A stretch of 64,000 nucleotides of DNA from Burkholderia anthina (GCF_001547525.1 NZ_LNJP01000004.1:434001-498000); one strand, 5' to 3'. Counted from the first letter of the stretch, positions 1-9,027 are shown. A program made the numbers and translations. The notes: generated from the sequence alone by a model not told the origin.

Positions 1-13
1 CGTTGATCACACC

Positions 14-433
14 ATGACACCGAATCAACCGTTTCTCGCGTCCCAGCGCGATGTGCTGCTGCTGCTGTCCCGCATTCTGCTCGTGATCCTGTTCGTGATG
101 TTCGGCTGGAAGAAGATTATCGACTTCTCCGGTACGATCGCGTTCATGGGTAGCGAGGGCGCGCCGGCGCCGATCATCTCGGCGGCGATCTCCGTCGTGA
201 TGGAGCTGTTCGTCGGGATCGCGATCCTCGTCGGTTTCCAGACGCGCGCGCTCGCGCTGCTGCTTGCGCTGTATACGATCGGCACCGGCATCATCGGCCA
301 TCACTACTGGACGATGACGGGCGGCGAGCAGATCAACAACATGATTCACTTCTACAAGAACATCGCGATCTCGGGCGGCTTGCTCGCGCTCTGCGCGGCC
401 GGCCCCGGACGTTTTTCGATCGATCGCGGCTAA
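14..433 (+). CDS. DoxX family inner-membrane protein
   Basis: This 139-residue protein is mostly hydrophobic, with about four predicted membrane segments. The first spans roughly residues 15-33 and is followed by FGWKKI and a GSEGAP loop, the usual layout of short DoxX/DoxD-like proteins. The family is found in the cytoplasmic membrane and has been linked to redox and thiol stress, but no reaction can be assigned here. The gene ends 63 bases before the porin start on the same strand. The window begins only 13 bases upstream, so promoter and operon partners cannot be judged. The family call is good; the function is unknown. Confidence 0.85.
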   Translation: MTPNQPFLASQRDVLLLLSRILLVILFVMFGWKKIIDFSGTIAFMGSEGAPAPIISAAISVVMELFVGIAILVGFQTRALALLLALYTIGTGIIGHHYWTMTGGEQINNMIHFYKNIAISGGLLALCAAGPGRFSIDRG

Positions 434-496
434 GCAGACCCGAGGCGCGTGCATGGGGCGCGCGTCGGACGGTCGAGACTTCGAGGGGGCATCATT

Positions 497-1603
497 TTGC
501 GACTCAAATACCTTGCATGGCTGCTTGCGGCCGCCACGCCGGCGGTTGCGTTTGCACAGACGAGCGTCACGCTGTACGGCCGGATCGACGGCGGCGTCGA
601 ATACCTGAACCACATCGCGAAGCCGAACGGCGGCAGCGGCACGCGCTGGAGCGCGGAAAGCGGCGACTGGGGCACCAGCATGTTCGGGCTGAAGGGCGTC
701 GAGGATCTCGGCGGCGGGCTGTCGACGGTCTTCAACCTGGAAACCGCGTTCCAGGTGATGAACGGCCAGACGGGCGGCGGGCGCATGTGGTCGCGGCGTG
801 CATACGTCGGGCTGAAGAGCGACACGTGGGGCCAGTTGCAGGCCGGCCGCAACCTGTTCATCGACAGCGACGGCGTGTGGGAATTCGATCCGTTCGTCCA
901 GCAGGCGTTTTCGTCGGCGTCGCTCGTGCGTGGCCGCAACTGGCCGCAAAGCAGCAACAACATCGAATATCACAGCCCGGTGATCGGCGGCTTCGACGTG
1001 CAGGCGCAATACGCGTTCGGCAACCAGTCGCGCGGGTTCAACTACGGTGCGGCCGACGATTTCGGCCGCTCGGACGGGATCATGATCTCGTACCACTCGC
1101 CGGTGCTCGACGTGCGCGGCATCTACGACGAACTGCGCGACAACAACGGCAAGTTCAGCAACATCTTCACCGCGTCGCGCGAGTACTTCGTCGGGGCGAA
1201 CGTGAAGGTGTCGAAGTTCAAGATCCAGGGGGCGTATACGCACTACCAGGCGCCGGACAGCCCGGCGGGGGTGGCCGATCGTGCCGATCATTACTGGCTC
1301 GGTGCGACGTATACGGCGACGCCGCAATGGGCGGTGACGGGCGGCGGGTACTACGTGAAGGTGGGCGACGGCGGCGGCGATGCGTCGCACGATCCGTCGG
1401 GTCACGCGATCATGTACGTGCTCGGCACCACGTACAACTTGTCGAAACGCACGTTCCTGTATGGGACGGTCGCGTATGTGCGGAATGGCGGGAATTCGAA
1501 CTTTTCGCTGATTGCGTCGCCGCGCGATGCGACGTCAGGGACGAGTCCGATGACGGGCGAGTCGCAGACGGGGGCGTATGTGGGGATGATGCATACGTTC
1601 TGA
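497..1603 (+). CDS. Gram-negative general porin (OmpC/Burkholderia porin family)
   Basis: Outer-membrane trimeric beta-barrel porin for passive diffusion of small solutes. After a signal peptide ending near AVAFAQ, the mature protein opens with SVTLYGRIDGGVEY, the classic first strand of burkholderial porins. It continues with repeated amphipathic strands and a GLKGVEDLGGGL turn and ends in an aromatic residue (HTF), as outer-membrane barrels do. I chose the TTG at 497 because a purine-rich GAGGGGG lies about 8 bases upstream and the signal peptide then begins sensibly (LRLKYLAWLL). The frame is open back to 449, but that extension is charged and would spoil the signal peptide. A terminator hairpin follows the stop. 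Confidence 0.9.
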   Translation: MRLKYLAWLLAAATPAVAFAQTSVTLYGRIDGGVEYLNHIAKPNGGSGTRWSAESGDWGTSMFGLKGVEDLGGGLSTVFNLETAFQVMNGQTGGGRMWSRRAYVGLKSDTWGQLQAGRNLFIDSDGVWEFDPFVQQAFSSASLVRGRNWPQSSNNIEYHSPVIGGFDVQAQYAFGNQSRGFNYGAADDFGRSDGIMISYHSPVLDVRGIYDELRDNNGKFSNIFTASREYFVGANVKVSKFKIQGAYTHYQAPDSPAGVADRADHYWLGATYTATPQWAVTGGGYYVKVGDGGGDASHDPSGHAIMYVLGTTYNLSKRTFLYGTVAYVRNGGNSNFSLIASPRDATSGTSPMTGESQTGAYVGMMHTF

Positions 1604-1624
1604 GTGAGGTGGTTCGTGTAGGGG

Positions 1625-1658
1625 AAAAGGCATGGGCGATGAAGGTCCGTGCCTTTTT
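1625..1658 (+). terminator. Intrinsic terminator after the porin gene
   Basis: Inverted repeat AAAAGGCA (1625-1632) and TGCCTTTT (1650-1657), with further partial pairing inside, ends in a run of five T (1654-1658). It begins 22 bases after the porin stop. The A/T symmetry means it may work in both directions. Confidence 0.75.
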
Positions 1659-1812
1659 GCGTTTACGGCGTTGCCGGATCATTATGACGTGCACATCAGC
1701 GCCGGCGCGCAGATCAAGGTGCGCCGGGCCTGCCGCAGGCCGTTATATGGCTGCCGTGCATCGCCCATTCATCTTTTCGCCGCGAGTCTTATAGCTGGCG
1801 TTACGCATCGTG

Positions 1813-1953
1813 CTACCGATAACGTGCGTTGATCAGCCGATTGATGTTGGCCAGCACGCGTTCGCCGTCATACGGACGATCGGGGCCGTGGAACAACCCG
1901 ACCTGCATGTCGATCACGAGCAGCGCGCGTTTCGGGGAAGGGGCTTCGGACAT
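1813..1953 (-). pseudogene. Truncated isochorismatase-family (cysteine hydrolase) remnant
   Basis: A good ribosome site (AGGAG, 6 bases before ATG at 1953) starts a frame that reads MSEAPSPKRALLVIDMQVGL, then FHGPDRPYDGERVLANINRLIN, and stops at codon 47. ALLVIDMQ with a following F and the N-x-x-RL helix is the usual N-terminus of isochorismatase-like hydrolases, which run about 180-220 residues. The catalytic Lys and Cys regions that should follow are absent. In the roughly 150 bases downstream, up to the porin terminator, I see no frame continuing the fold. This looks like a gene whose 3' part was deleted, leaving the start signals intact. A functional 46-residue peptide is possible but less likely. 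Confidence 0.7.
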
Positions 1954-1996
1954 GGCGTTTCTCCTGAGTGGCCGATGCAGACGGAGAAACGATGAG

Positions 1997-2019
1997 ACCC
2001 CGTCCGGAACCGGCGGGGC
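1997..2019 (-). terminator. GC-rich hairpin, possible terminator of the MHS transporter gene
   Basis: Near-perfect inverted repeat with arms CCCCG-T-CCGG and CCGG-C-GGGG, lying about 175 bases past the stop of the minus-strand transporter and before the isochorismatase remnant. It has no clear U tract, so Rho-independent activity is uncertain. Confidence 0.35.
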
Positions 2020-2192
2020 CTGTGGGAATCGGTGACGCTACGATCTTGCGCGCACTCGCCGCACGGGCCCGCCGAAGGCGGTCGTGCGCGTGGTCGTCGA
2101 AAGGGTGATCGTGGCGTTGTGCATTGGTCGATGATGCCCGATGGGCGCGCGCAAGGTCAATGACGCTTCGCGTGCCGCGCACCGGCCATCGC

Positions 2193-3521
2193 TCAATCCA
2201 GCGCCTTCCCGGCCTTCTCGTCCATACAGCGAATCGCAAGCAGCGTCAGCACGCCACACCCGATCGCATACCACGCAGGCGCATTCGGATTGCCGGTCGC
2301 CGCGATCAGCCACGTCACGAAGAACTGCGCGAAGCCGCCGAAGATCGCGACGCCCACGCTATACACGAGCGCACCGCCGGTCGCCCGCACCGCTCGCGGA
2401 AACAACTCGCCGAGCATCGCCCCCGTCGCACCAATGTTGATCGCATGCACGATCGACAGCGCGGCGATGATCGACAGCAGCGACGCGGCGCCCGGCCAGC
2501 GATTCAGTGCGATGAACGCGGGGTAGACCGCGGCCATCAGCACGATGCGCGTCCACCAGACGATCCGGTTGCGCCCGTACACGTCGGACAGATGGCCGCC
2601 GATCGGTGTCACGAGCATCAGGATCGCACCGGCGACGCAGCCTGCCGTCATCGACAGCCACGTCGGCAGGTGCAGCACCTGCACGCCGTAGATCGCCATG
2701 TAGAACACGATGATGTAGTGGATCGACGTGCCGCCGATCGTCACGCCGAGGCCTGCGAACACGGCCTTGCCGTGATGACGCAGCACGTCGGCGAGCGGTA
2801 GCGACGCGACTTTTTCCCCGGATGCATGTGCGGCAGCAGCAGGCGCGGCCGCAGGCACTTCCTCGACGGTCTTGCGCAGCCAGTAGCCGAGCGGCACGAA
2901 CAGCGTGCCGATGATGAACGGCACGCGCCAGCCCCAGCTTTCGAGTTGCGCGGCCGTCAGCGTCGACGTCAGCGCGACGCCGGTGAGCGCGCCCGCGAGC
3001 GCGGCGAGCCCCTGGCTCGAGAACTGAAACGACGCATAGAAACCGCGCCGATGCTGCGGCGCCTGTTCGAGCAGCAACGTCGTCGACGCACCGACTTCGC
3101 CGCCCGACGCGAAGCCCTGCAGCAACCGGGCGAGCACGAGCAGCAGCGGCGCGGCGATGCCGATCTGCGCGAAGGTCGGCGCGACCGCGATCGTCGCGGT
3201 GCCGAGCGCCATCAGCAGCAGCGTGAGGATCATCGCCTTCTTGCGGCCGGCGCGGTCCGCATACATGCCGATCACGAGCCCGCCGAGCGGACGCGTGACG
3301 AAGCCGACACCGAAGCTCGCGACCGCGAGCATCAGTTGCCCGAACGACGAATGCACCGGAAAGAACAGCTTGCCGATCAGGATCGCGAAGAAGCTGTAGA
3401 CGGTGAAGTCGTAGAACTCGAGCGCGTTGCCGACGGCGGCGGCCGCGATCAGCCGGCGTTTTCTCGCGGCGGCGCGGGCATCGACCGGCGTGCCGGCGAA
3501 CGGAAGGGCGGACGTTTCCAT
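2193..3521 (-). CDS. MFS transporter, metabolite:H+ symporter (MHS) family
   Basis: 442 residues with twelve predicted membrane segments. GNALEFYDFTVYSFFA near residue 30 is the hallmark opening of the citrate/proline/ketoglutarate MHS group of proton symporters. The conserved cytoplasmic loop GMYADRAGRKKAM follows after helix 2, and LLQGFASGGEVG after helix 4. The substrate is probably an organic acid or amino-acid-like compound, but the sequence does not settle which. A GGGGGAA ribosome site lies just before the ATG at 3521. The gene starts 42 bases after the stop of the M20 hydrolase on the same strand, so the two are likely co-transcribed: the transporter would import a conjugate that the hydrolase cleaves. 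Confidence 0.88.
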   Translation of the reverse strand: METSALPFAGTPVDARAAARKRRLIAAAAVGNALEFYDFTVYSFFAILIGKLFFPVHSSFGQLMLAVASFGVGFVTRPLGGLVIGMYADRAGRKKAMILTLLLMALGTATIAVAPTFAQIGIAAPLLLVLARLLQGFASGGEVGASTTLLLEQAPQHRRGFYASFQFSSQGLAALAGALTGVALTSTLTAAQLESWGWRVPFIIGTLFVPLGYWLRKTVEEVPAAAPAAAAHASGEKVASLPLADVLRHHGKAVFAGLGVTIGGTSIHYIIVFYMAIYGVQVLHLPTWLSMTAGCVAGAILMLVTPIGGHLSDVYGRNRIVWWTRIVLMAAVYPAFIALNRWPGAASLLSIIAALSIVHAINIGATGAMLGELFPRAVRATGGALVYSVGVAIFGGFAQFFVTWLIAATGNPNAPAWYAIGCGVLTLLAIRCMDEKAGKALD

Positions 3522-3563
3522 GGGGTTCCCCCGGTTAGCGCGAAACTGCGTGGTGAAGGGCGT

Positions 3564-4748
3564 TCAGGCCGCGAGCCAGGCTTCGGCGACGCGAACCCAG
3601 TAACTCGCGCCGATCGCGAGGATGTCGTCGTTGAAGTCGTAGCCGGGGTTGTGCACCATGCAGCCGCCCTTGCTGCCGATTCCGTTGCCGATGAACGCGT
3701 AGCAGCCGGGGCGCGCCTCGAGCATGAACGCGAAGTCCTCGCTGCCCATCAGCGGCGCCGCTTCGGTTTCGACGCGCTCCGCGCCGAGCATCTGTTGCGC
3801 GATGCCGGCCGCGAACGCGGTCGGTTCCGCGTGATTGACGAGCACCGGGTAGCCGTAGTCATAGTCGATTTCCGCGGTGACGCCGAAGCTTTCCGCCTGG
3901 CCTCTCGCAAGCGCTTCGATGCGGCGCGCGAGCAGGGCGCGCACGTCCGCGTTCAGCGCGCGCACCGACAGTTTCATCACGACGGTTTCCGGAATGATGT
4001 TGAACGTCTCGCCGGCCTGCACGCTGCCGACGGTGATCACGGCCGCATGCTGCGCATCGACCTCGCGCGCGACGATCGTCTGCAGCGCGACCATGATGCT
4101 GCCGGCGGCGGACATCGGATCGCGCGCGAAATGCGGCATCGCGCCGTGGCCGCCGACGCCGCGCAGCGTGATCGTCACGCGGTCGGCCGACGCCATCGCG
4201 GCGCCGGTGCGGAACGCCATGTCACCGGCCGCGCGGCCCGGCATGTTGTGGATCGCGAAAATCGCGTCGCACGGGAAGCGGTCGAACAGGCCGTCGTCCA
4301 TCATCGCCTTCGCGCCGCCGAAGTTTTCCTCGGCCGGCTGGAAGATCAGGTTCAGCGTGCCGGAGAACTGGCGCGTGGCCGCGAGGTGGCGCGCCGCGCA
4401 CAGCAGCATCGCGGTATGGCCGTCATGGCCGCATGCATGCATCTTGTTCGCATGGCGGCTGGCGTAGGGCAGGCCCGTGGTTTCCGCGAGCGGCAGCGCG
4501 TCCATGTCGGCGCGCAGGCCGACCGTGCGCGTGCCTTGCCCTTCGCGCAGCACGCCGACCACGCCCGTCTTGCCGATGCCGCGATGTACGTCGTAGCCCC
4601 AGCCACTGAGCAGCTCGGCGACGAGCTCGCTCGTGAGCGTCTCTTCGAATGCGAGTTCGGGATGGGCGTGGATGCGGCGACGTACTTCGACGAGCTCGGG
4701 GGCAATCGCGGCGATGCCGGGGATGACGGGGTTCACGGCTTGCAGCAT
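3564..4748 (-). CDS. M20 family amidohydrolase (hippurate hydrolase/IAA-amino acid hydrolase type)
   Basis: 394-residue metallopeptidase of the M20D group, which hydrolyses N-acyl amino acid amides such as hippurate. Metal and catalytic motifs are all present: HACGHDGHTAMLL around residue 103, the PAEENFGGAKAMMDDG region with the Glu pair, AIHNMPG, and a late MGSEDFAFM. The N-terminus VEVRRRIHAHPELAFEE is typical. The frame is open to 4919, but the ATG at 4748 has AGGAG six bases upstream and gives the family N-terminus. The gene is divergent from a LysR regulator with about 180 bases between them and is followed by a transporter. The true substrate is unknown. Confidence 0.88.
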   Translation of the reverse strand: MLQAVNPVIPGIAAIAPELVEVRRRIHAHPELAFEETLTSELVAELLSGWGYDVHRGIGKTGVVGVLREGQGTRTVGLRADMDALPLAETTGLPYASRHANKMHACGHDGHTAMLLCAARHLAATRQFSGTLNLIFQPAEENFGGAKAMMDDGLFDRFPCDAIFAIHNMPGRAAGDMAFRTGAAMASADRVTITLRGVGGHGAMPHFARDPMSAAGSIMVALQTIVAREVDAQHAAVITVGSVQAGETFNIIPETVVMKLSVRALNADVRALLARRIEALARGQAESFGVTAEIDYDYGYPVLVNHAEPTAFAAGIAQQMLGAERVETEAAPLMGSEDFAFMLEARPGCYAFIGNGIGSKGGCMVHNPGYDFNDDILAIGASYWVRVAEAWLAA

Positions 4749-4930
4749 GGTGTCTCCTGTGGGGCCGGTGGGGCGTTTGACGCGCATATGACGACCAAGC
4801 ATATAAATTTCTTTTGCGTACCAGAAGCTGCTAAATTGCTTTGGTGCACACCGTCGGTTGCCGCTCGGGAATACCCTGAGCCGGCGCGCCGCGCGATGCA
4901 CCGGGTTTCCACCGATCATGCGTTGCCGCC

Positions 4931-5833
4931 ATGAAATACCATCAGTTGAAAGCGTTCGTCACCGCCGCCGAGGAAGGGAGCATTCGCGCGGCCGCGCGGC
5001 GCCTGAACGTGTCGCCGGCCGCGCTGACGAAGGCGGTCAAGGAACTGGAGATCGCGCTCGGCGTATCGCTCGTCGTGCGTACCGCACGCGGCGTGCAGCT
5101 CACCGCGTTCGGCCAGCAGTTGCAGGTGCGCGCGCGGCTGATCGTCGCCGAAATGCAGCGCGCCCGCGACGACATCGAGCAGGCGCAGGGGGCGATGACG
5201 GGTTCCGTCTCGGCGGCGATCACGCCGGCGGCGGCGGTCACGATCCTGCCCGACGCGTTTCGTGCGTTCCGGCGCCGCTTTCCAGTGGCGCGCGTCAACC
5301 TGATCGAAGGGTTTCCCGGTGTCGCGCTGCCGCGCCTGCACGACGGTTCGCTCGATTTTGCGGTGGTGGTCGTCGTGCCCGAACTGCTGGCGGCCGAGTT
5401 CGATCATGCGGAGCTTTACGCGAGCCGTTCGCTGATCGTCGCGCGCAAGGGGCATCCGCTCGCGTCGGCCACGTCGCTCGCCGATCTCGTCGAGGCCGAC
5501 TGGCTGATGAATCCGTCGCCGGAAAGCTCGACGCAGGTGCTGTTCAACTCGTTCGTCGCGTACGGGCTGCCGGTGCCGGCGCGTGTCGTCGAATGCCCGA
5601 GCTTCGGTCTCGCGCACAGCCTGATGACGGGCTGCGACCTGATCGCATCGATGCCGGAACAATTGCTGCAAGGCGAATGGGCGCGCGACCAGCTCGCGGT
5701 GCTGCCGATTCGCGAGCGCTTGCCGGGCGTATCGGTGCAGGTCGTCACGCGCCGCGACAGCCCGCTGACGCCGGCCGCGGCGATGCTGCTCGATTGCCTG
5801 CGCGATTCCGCGCGGCGCAAGGGGCTGCGATGA
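4931..5833 (+). CDS. LysR-type transcriptional regulator
   Basis: 300 residues. The N-terminal winged helix-turn-helix is MKYHQLKAFVTAAEEGSIRAAARRLNVSPAALTKAVKELE (residues 1-40), followed by the linker helix and an effector-binding domain with two Rossmann-like lobes (about 90-295). It is transcribed away from the amidohydrolase/transporter pair, the normal arrangement for a LysR protein controlling its neighbour. The AT-rich stretch 4797-4845 between them holds two imperfect copies of AAGCnnnTAAAttt-like sequence that could be its binding site. The effector is probably the substrate or product of the hydrolase; this is inference. Confidence 0.88.
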   Translation: MKYHQLKAFVTAAEEGSIRAAARRLNVSPAALTKAVKELEIALGVSLVVRTARGVQLTAFGQQLQVRARLIVAEMQRARDDIEQAQGAMTGSVSAAITPAAAVTILPDAFRAFRRRFPVARVNLIEGFPGVALPRLHDGSLDFAVVVVVPELLAAEFDHAELYASRSLIVARKGHPLASATSLADLVEADWLMNPSPESSTQVLFNSFVAYGLPVPARVVECPSFGLAHSLMTGCDLIASMPEQLLQGEWARDQLAVLPIRERLPGVSVQVVTRRDSPLTPAAAMLLDCLRDSARRKGLR

Positions 5834-6007
5834 AAGGGCGCCTTGCACGGAGCGCGTAGTGATCCTGACGATCGTGGGTCCGGCACGCGCTCGCCGCGTA
5901 CCATTGCGGCGCCCGCCGCGCGAGCCGGTATCATAGCGGCCGGCCCGCCGCTTCGGCCGGCCTTCAAATCCATCGCCATCCGGCATCCAAGCAATCAGAG
6001 GCATCAC

Positions 6008-6328
6008 ATGACCAGTGCAACCCAATTCGACAACGTATCGGTCGTCAAGCGCGCGAACGTCTATTTCGACGGCAAGTGCGTGTCGCATACCGTGCTCTTC
6101 CCGGACGGCACGCGCAAGACGCTCGGCGTGATCCTGCCGTGCGCGCTCAACTTCGGCACGGATGCGCCCGAATTGATGGAAGTGCAGGCCGGCAAGTGCC
6201 GCGTGAAACTTGACGGCAGCAGCGAATGGCAGACCTACGGCGCCGGCGAATCGTTCTCGGTGCCGGGCAAGAGCCGCTTCGACATCGAGGTGATCGAGAC
6301 GCTCGACTACGTGTGCAGCTACCTGTAA
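6008..6328 (+). CDS. ppnP: Pyrimidine/purine nucleoside phosphorylase PpnP
   Basis: 106-residue single-domain cupin-like protein of the former DUF1255/YaiE family. The body reads FDNVSVVKRANVYFDGKCVSHTV, then DGTRKTLGVILPCALNFGTDAPE and GESFSVPGKSRFDIEV, which follows the E. coli protein closely along its length. The family phosphorolyses several nucleosides to base plus ribose-1-phosphate in the cytoplasm for salvage. The ATG at 6008 gives the family length. The gene stands alone between the LysR gene and a terminator that serves the minus-strand gene downstream. Confidence 0.92.
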   Translation: MTSATQFDNVSVVKRANVYFDGKCVSHTVLFPDGTRKTLGVILPCALNFGTDAPELMEVQAGKCRVKLDGSSEWQTYGAGESFSVPGKSRFDIEVIETLDYVCSYL

Positions 6329-6345
6329 CGCGCTTTTCGCGCGGC

Positions 6346-6372
6346 AAAGAAAAAGCCCCGCCGAAGCGGGGC
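6346..6372 (-). terminator. Intrinsic terminator for the minus-strand secreted protein gene
   Basis: Stem GCCCCG (6355-6360) and CGGGGC (6367-6372) with a 6-base loop. Read on the minus strand it is followed by TTTTTCTTT, so it terminates the gene ending at 6419. It could also protect the 3' end of ppnP on the plus strand, where no T run follows. Confidence 0.8.
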
Positions 6373-6418
6373 CCGTTGCAAGCGGATGGCGCAAGGCCAT
6401 CCGGTGCGCCAGCCTTCG

Positions 6419-6751
6419 TTACAGGCAGGCGCTGATGTCGCCGGCGGCCGCTGCGTCGCCGCGCACGCCGACCCACGTCTTCGCATCCGGCTTCCACGAC
6501 GGACGAACCATCGCGGCGGCGCCGTTCGGCGGCTGCTGGCCCGGTGCGTACACGTCGGTCGCGAGGCCGTTCGCCAGCACGTTCTGCGAGATCACCTGTT
6601 GTTGCGACTTGTCGGCCCAGGTCTTGGCGATGCATGCCGAGACGTCCGGCGCTGCTTTCTGGCTTTGTCCCACGTTCTGCACGGCCGGTTCGGCCGCATG
6701 AGCAGAAATTGCCACGGTCAATGCGATGAGCGGTAAGTATTTCACGTTCAC
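6419..6751 (-). CDS. Small secreted protein of unknown function
   Basis: 110 residues. The N-terminus MNVKYLPLIALTVAISAHA is a clear Sec signal peptide with an AHA/AE cleavage site, so the mature protein of about 91 residues is periplasmic or exported. The mature part has two cysteines: C in DVSACIAKTWADKSQQQ, and C at the very end (DISACL), which could form a disulfide. I used the GTG at 6751 because GGAG lies 5 bases upstream; a second GTG two codons later is possible. I recognise no domain. The gene is monocistronic, with its own terminator. Confidence 0.75.
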   Translation of the reverse strand: MNVKYLPLIALTVAISAHAAEPAVQNVGQSQKAAPDVSACIAKTWADKSQQQVISQNVLANGLATDVYAPGQQPPNGAAAMVRPSWKPDAKTWVGVRGDAAAAGDISACL

Positions 6752-7239
6752 GTTATCTCCCTCGAGTCGTGATTGATTGAGTGGGATGCGCAGCAGTGCT
6801 GCGTGCAAGTGAGATCGCGTTGGGCACGCACGGTTCCGGTCATTCCGAAACAAGTTGTTAACGCGCTTGCCAAACGGCGGCTCGAATGCTGCGCATGTTG
6901 CTGCGGCGCGGCATGCGTCGTGTACGGCTCGACGTCATGCTGGCGCGGTCGGTGCGCTGTCCGGTCGTGGTGTGGTGACGTGACGGCCGCGGCGGGCGGC
7001 ATGTGCGTGCATGCCGCGCCGCGACTCTTTATCGGATGACGAAGTGGAATGGCTGATGGATGGCCCCGTCGCATGAGCACGATGATGACAAACTTTCGTC
7101 GGCGGGATTGTTAACCAACTTTAAACGGGTGAAAGCAACGGAGTGAGGCGATGCGGCGCGCGACGGGCGCGCCGTATCGTGGAGCGGCGTGAGGCGAGGA
7201 AGCGATGCGCGCGGCAGAGCGCCGCGCACGCGGGTGATG
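6752..7239. other. Intergenic region without a recognised gene
   Basis: About 490 bases between the start of the small secreted protein gene and the end of the CLC gene, both on the minus strand. It should hold the promoter of the former, but I see no convincing -35/-10 pair. No frame has credible coding character. The only structure is the hairpin at 7151-7177. Confidence 0.5.
7151..7177. repeat. Long GC-rich hairpin downstream of the CLC gene
   Basis: Inverted repeat with arms CGGCGCGC (7154-7161) and GCGCGCCG (7167-7174) around GACGG. Three more flanking pairs, one of them G-T, extend it to 11 bp. It starts about 63 bases past the CLC stop on the minus strand and has no U tract. It may stabilise or define the 3' end of that message. 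Confidence 0.4.
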
Positions 7240-9027
7240 TCAGCCGGCCTTGCGCGAGCCGACGTCGCGCAGATTGGCCGGGACGACCGGGCGGAAGCGC
7301 TCGCGCTTCTGTTCGTCGTCGAAGTGCTGGAGCGCCGGCTTGATCAGGTCGCTGCGCGACACGATGCCCGTGATGCGCAGCGATTGCTCGTCGGCGACCA
7401 CCGGCAGGCGTTCGAGGCCGAGCATCGCAAGGCGCGACGCGACGACACGGCAGGTTTCGTGCGCGAACGCGACGGCCGGTGCGCGCTCGGCGAACGCGGC
7501 CGAGATCGGCGTGTCGGCGCCGGCCTGCGCGCGCTGGGCATCGAGCGTCGCGCGATCGACGAGGCCGAGCAGCCGGCCGTGCTGCACGACCGGGTACGCA
7601 CGGTGCGTCTGTTTCGCGCCGAAGTATTGCGCTTCGACGGTATCGAGCGTGGCCGCGCCGTCGATCGCGACGAGCCGGTCGGCCGACGTCATCACTTCGC
7701 CGATGTCGTGCCGCTCGAGCGGATCGACACCGTATTCGCGATAGATGTGGTAGCCGCGGCGAGCGATCTTTTCCGTCATGATCGAGCGTTTCATCGCGAT
7801 GGTCGCGAAGCCGTGCGCGACGAGCGTCGCCGCAAGCAGCGGCAGCAGCGCGTTGGTGTCGTGCGTGAGACCGAAGGCGAATACGATCGCGGTGAGCGGG
7901 GCGCCGAGCGTCGCACCGAGCGTCGCGGCCATGCACACGAGCGGCCACAGCGCGGGATCGCCACCGGGCAGTAGCGGCGACAGCACGGTGCCGAGACCGG
8001 CGCCGAGCATCAGCAGCGGGGCAAGCACGCCGCCCGACGTGCCGGAGCCGAGCGCGATCACCCACATCACGGCCTTCACGATCAGCAGTGCGAGCGCGAT
8101 CTTCAGCGCGATGTGCTGGTGCAGCAGGTCGCCGATCACGTCGTAGCCGACGCCGAGCGCGCGCGGCTCGAGCCAGCCGCCGACGCCGATCGCGATCGCG
8201 CCGATCGCCGGCCACCACATCCAGTGCACGGGCAGCTTCGCGAAGGCGTCTTCGACGCGGTAGAGCGCGGCCGACAAGCCGCACGCGAGCAGGCCCGACA
8301 GCACGCCCGCGACGATGCACGACAGCAGCGCGACGGGCGTCGGCGCGGCCGTCGTCAGCGGAAACAGCGGATCGACGCCGAAGAACACCGCGCGGGCGAA
8401 ACCGGCCACCGCGCACGCGAGCGCGACCGGCAGGAAACTGCGCGGACGCCATTCGAACAGCAGCAATTCGACCGCGAGCAGCACGGCGGCCACCGGCGTG
8501 CCGAACACGGCCGTCATGCCGGCGGCCGCACCGGCGACGAGCAGCGTCTTGCGCTCGGCGGCGGTCACGTGCACGCATTGCGCGATCAGCGAGCCGAGCG
8601 CGCCGCCCGTCATGATGATCGGGCCTTCGGCGCCGAACGGGCCGCCGCTGCCGATCACGACGCCGGACGACAGCGGCTTGAGGATCGCGACCTTCGGCGA
8701 CATCCGGCTCTTGCCGAACAGGATCGCCTCGATCGCCTCGGGAATGCCGTGGCCGCGGATCTTTTCCGAACCGAAACGCGCCATCAACCCGACGATCAGC
8801 CCGCCGATCACCGGGACCGCGATCACCCATGCGCCGAGCGTGTTGTTCGCGGGCGAACGGTCGGCGAACGACAGTTGCTGGAAGAAGAACAGGTTCGTGA
8901 ACAGGTGGATCAGGCTCAACAGCACGAACGCGGCAAGCGTGCTGAGCAGGCCGATCCCGGCGGCAAGCAACGCGATCCTGGGCAGGCGTTCGTTGGTCGA
9001 GAAATCGCGTTTGTGCGGTGCGTTCAT
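7240..9027 (-). CDS. CLC-type chloride channel/antiporter with C-terminal CBS pair
   Basis: 595 residues. The membrane part (about 30-430) carries the CLC signatures: VIGSGGPFGAEGP (here GSGGP and GAEGP, keeping the gating glutamate of GxEGP) and GSGTSGGVLAPLLMLGAG. Two CBS domains follow (about 455-585), containing DIGEVMTSADRLVAI and TGIVSRSDLIKP. It should move chloride or other anions across the inner membrane, with the CBS pair sensing a nucleotide. The selectivity motif GSGGP differs from the GSGIP of E. coli ClcA, so the anion preference may differ. It begins 14 bases after the MarR gene stop, forming a two-gene operon. The ATG at 9027 has no strong ribosome site, which suggests translation linked to marR. 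Confidence 0.88.
   Translation of the reverse strand: MNAPHKRDFSTNERLPRIALLAAGIGLLSTLAAFVLLSLIHLFTNLFFFQQLSFADRSPANNTLGAWVIAVPVIGGLIVGLMARFGSEKIRGHGIPEAIEAILFGKSRMSPKVAILKPLSSGVVIGSGGPFGAEGPIIMTGGALGSLIAQCVHVTAAERKTLLVAGAAAGMTAVFGTPVAAVLLAVELLLFEWRPRSFLPVALACAVAGFARAVFFGVDPLFPLTTAAPTPVALLSCIVAGVLSGLLACGLSAALYRVEDAFAKLPVHWMWWPAIGAIAIGVGGWLEPRALGVGYDVIGDLLHQHIALKIALALLIVKAVMWVIALGSGTSGGVLAPLLMLGAGLGTVLSPLLPGGDPALWPLVCMAATLGATLGAPLTAIVFAFGLTHDTNALLPLLAATLVAHGFATIAMKRSIMTEKIARRGYHIYREYGVDPLERHDIGEVMTSADRLVAIDGAATLDTVEAQYFGAKQTHRAYPVVQHGRLLGLVDRATLDAQRAQAGADTPISAAFAERAPAVAFAHETCRVVASRLAMLGLERLPVVADEQSLRITGIVSRSDLIKPALQHFDDEQKRERFRPVVPANLRDVGSRKAG

Noticed and set aside
449..496. N-terminal extension of the porin to position 449
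   Set aside because: The extension is Arg-rich and would mask the signal peptide; the TTG at 497 has a ribosome site and starts the signal peptide properly.
1632..1832. Short plus-strand frame between porin and the isochorismatase remnant
   Set aside because: It begins inside the porin terminator, has no ribosome site and resembles nothing known.
2826..4934. 702-codon open frame on the plus strand across the transporter and amidohydrolase genes
   Set aside because: It is rich in Arg, His and Gln with no domain, and it is antisense to two well-recognised genes. GC-rich DNA with strong third-position bias makes such shadow frames.
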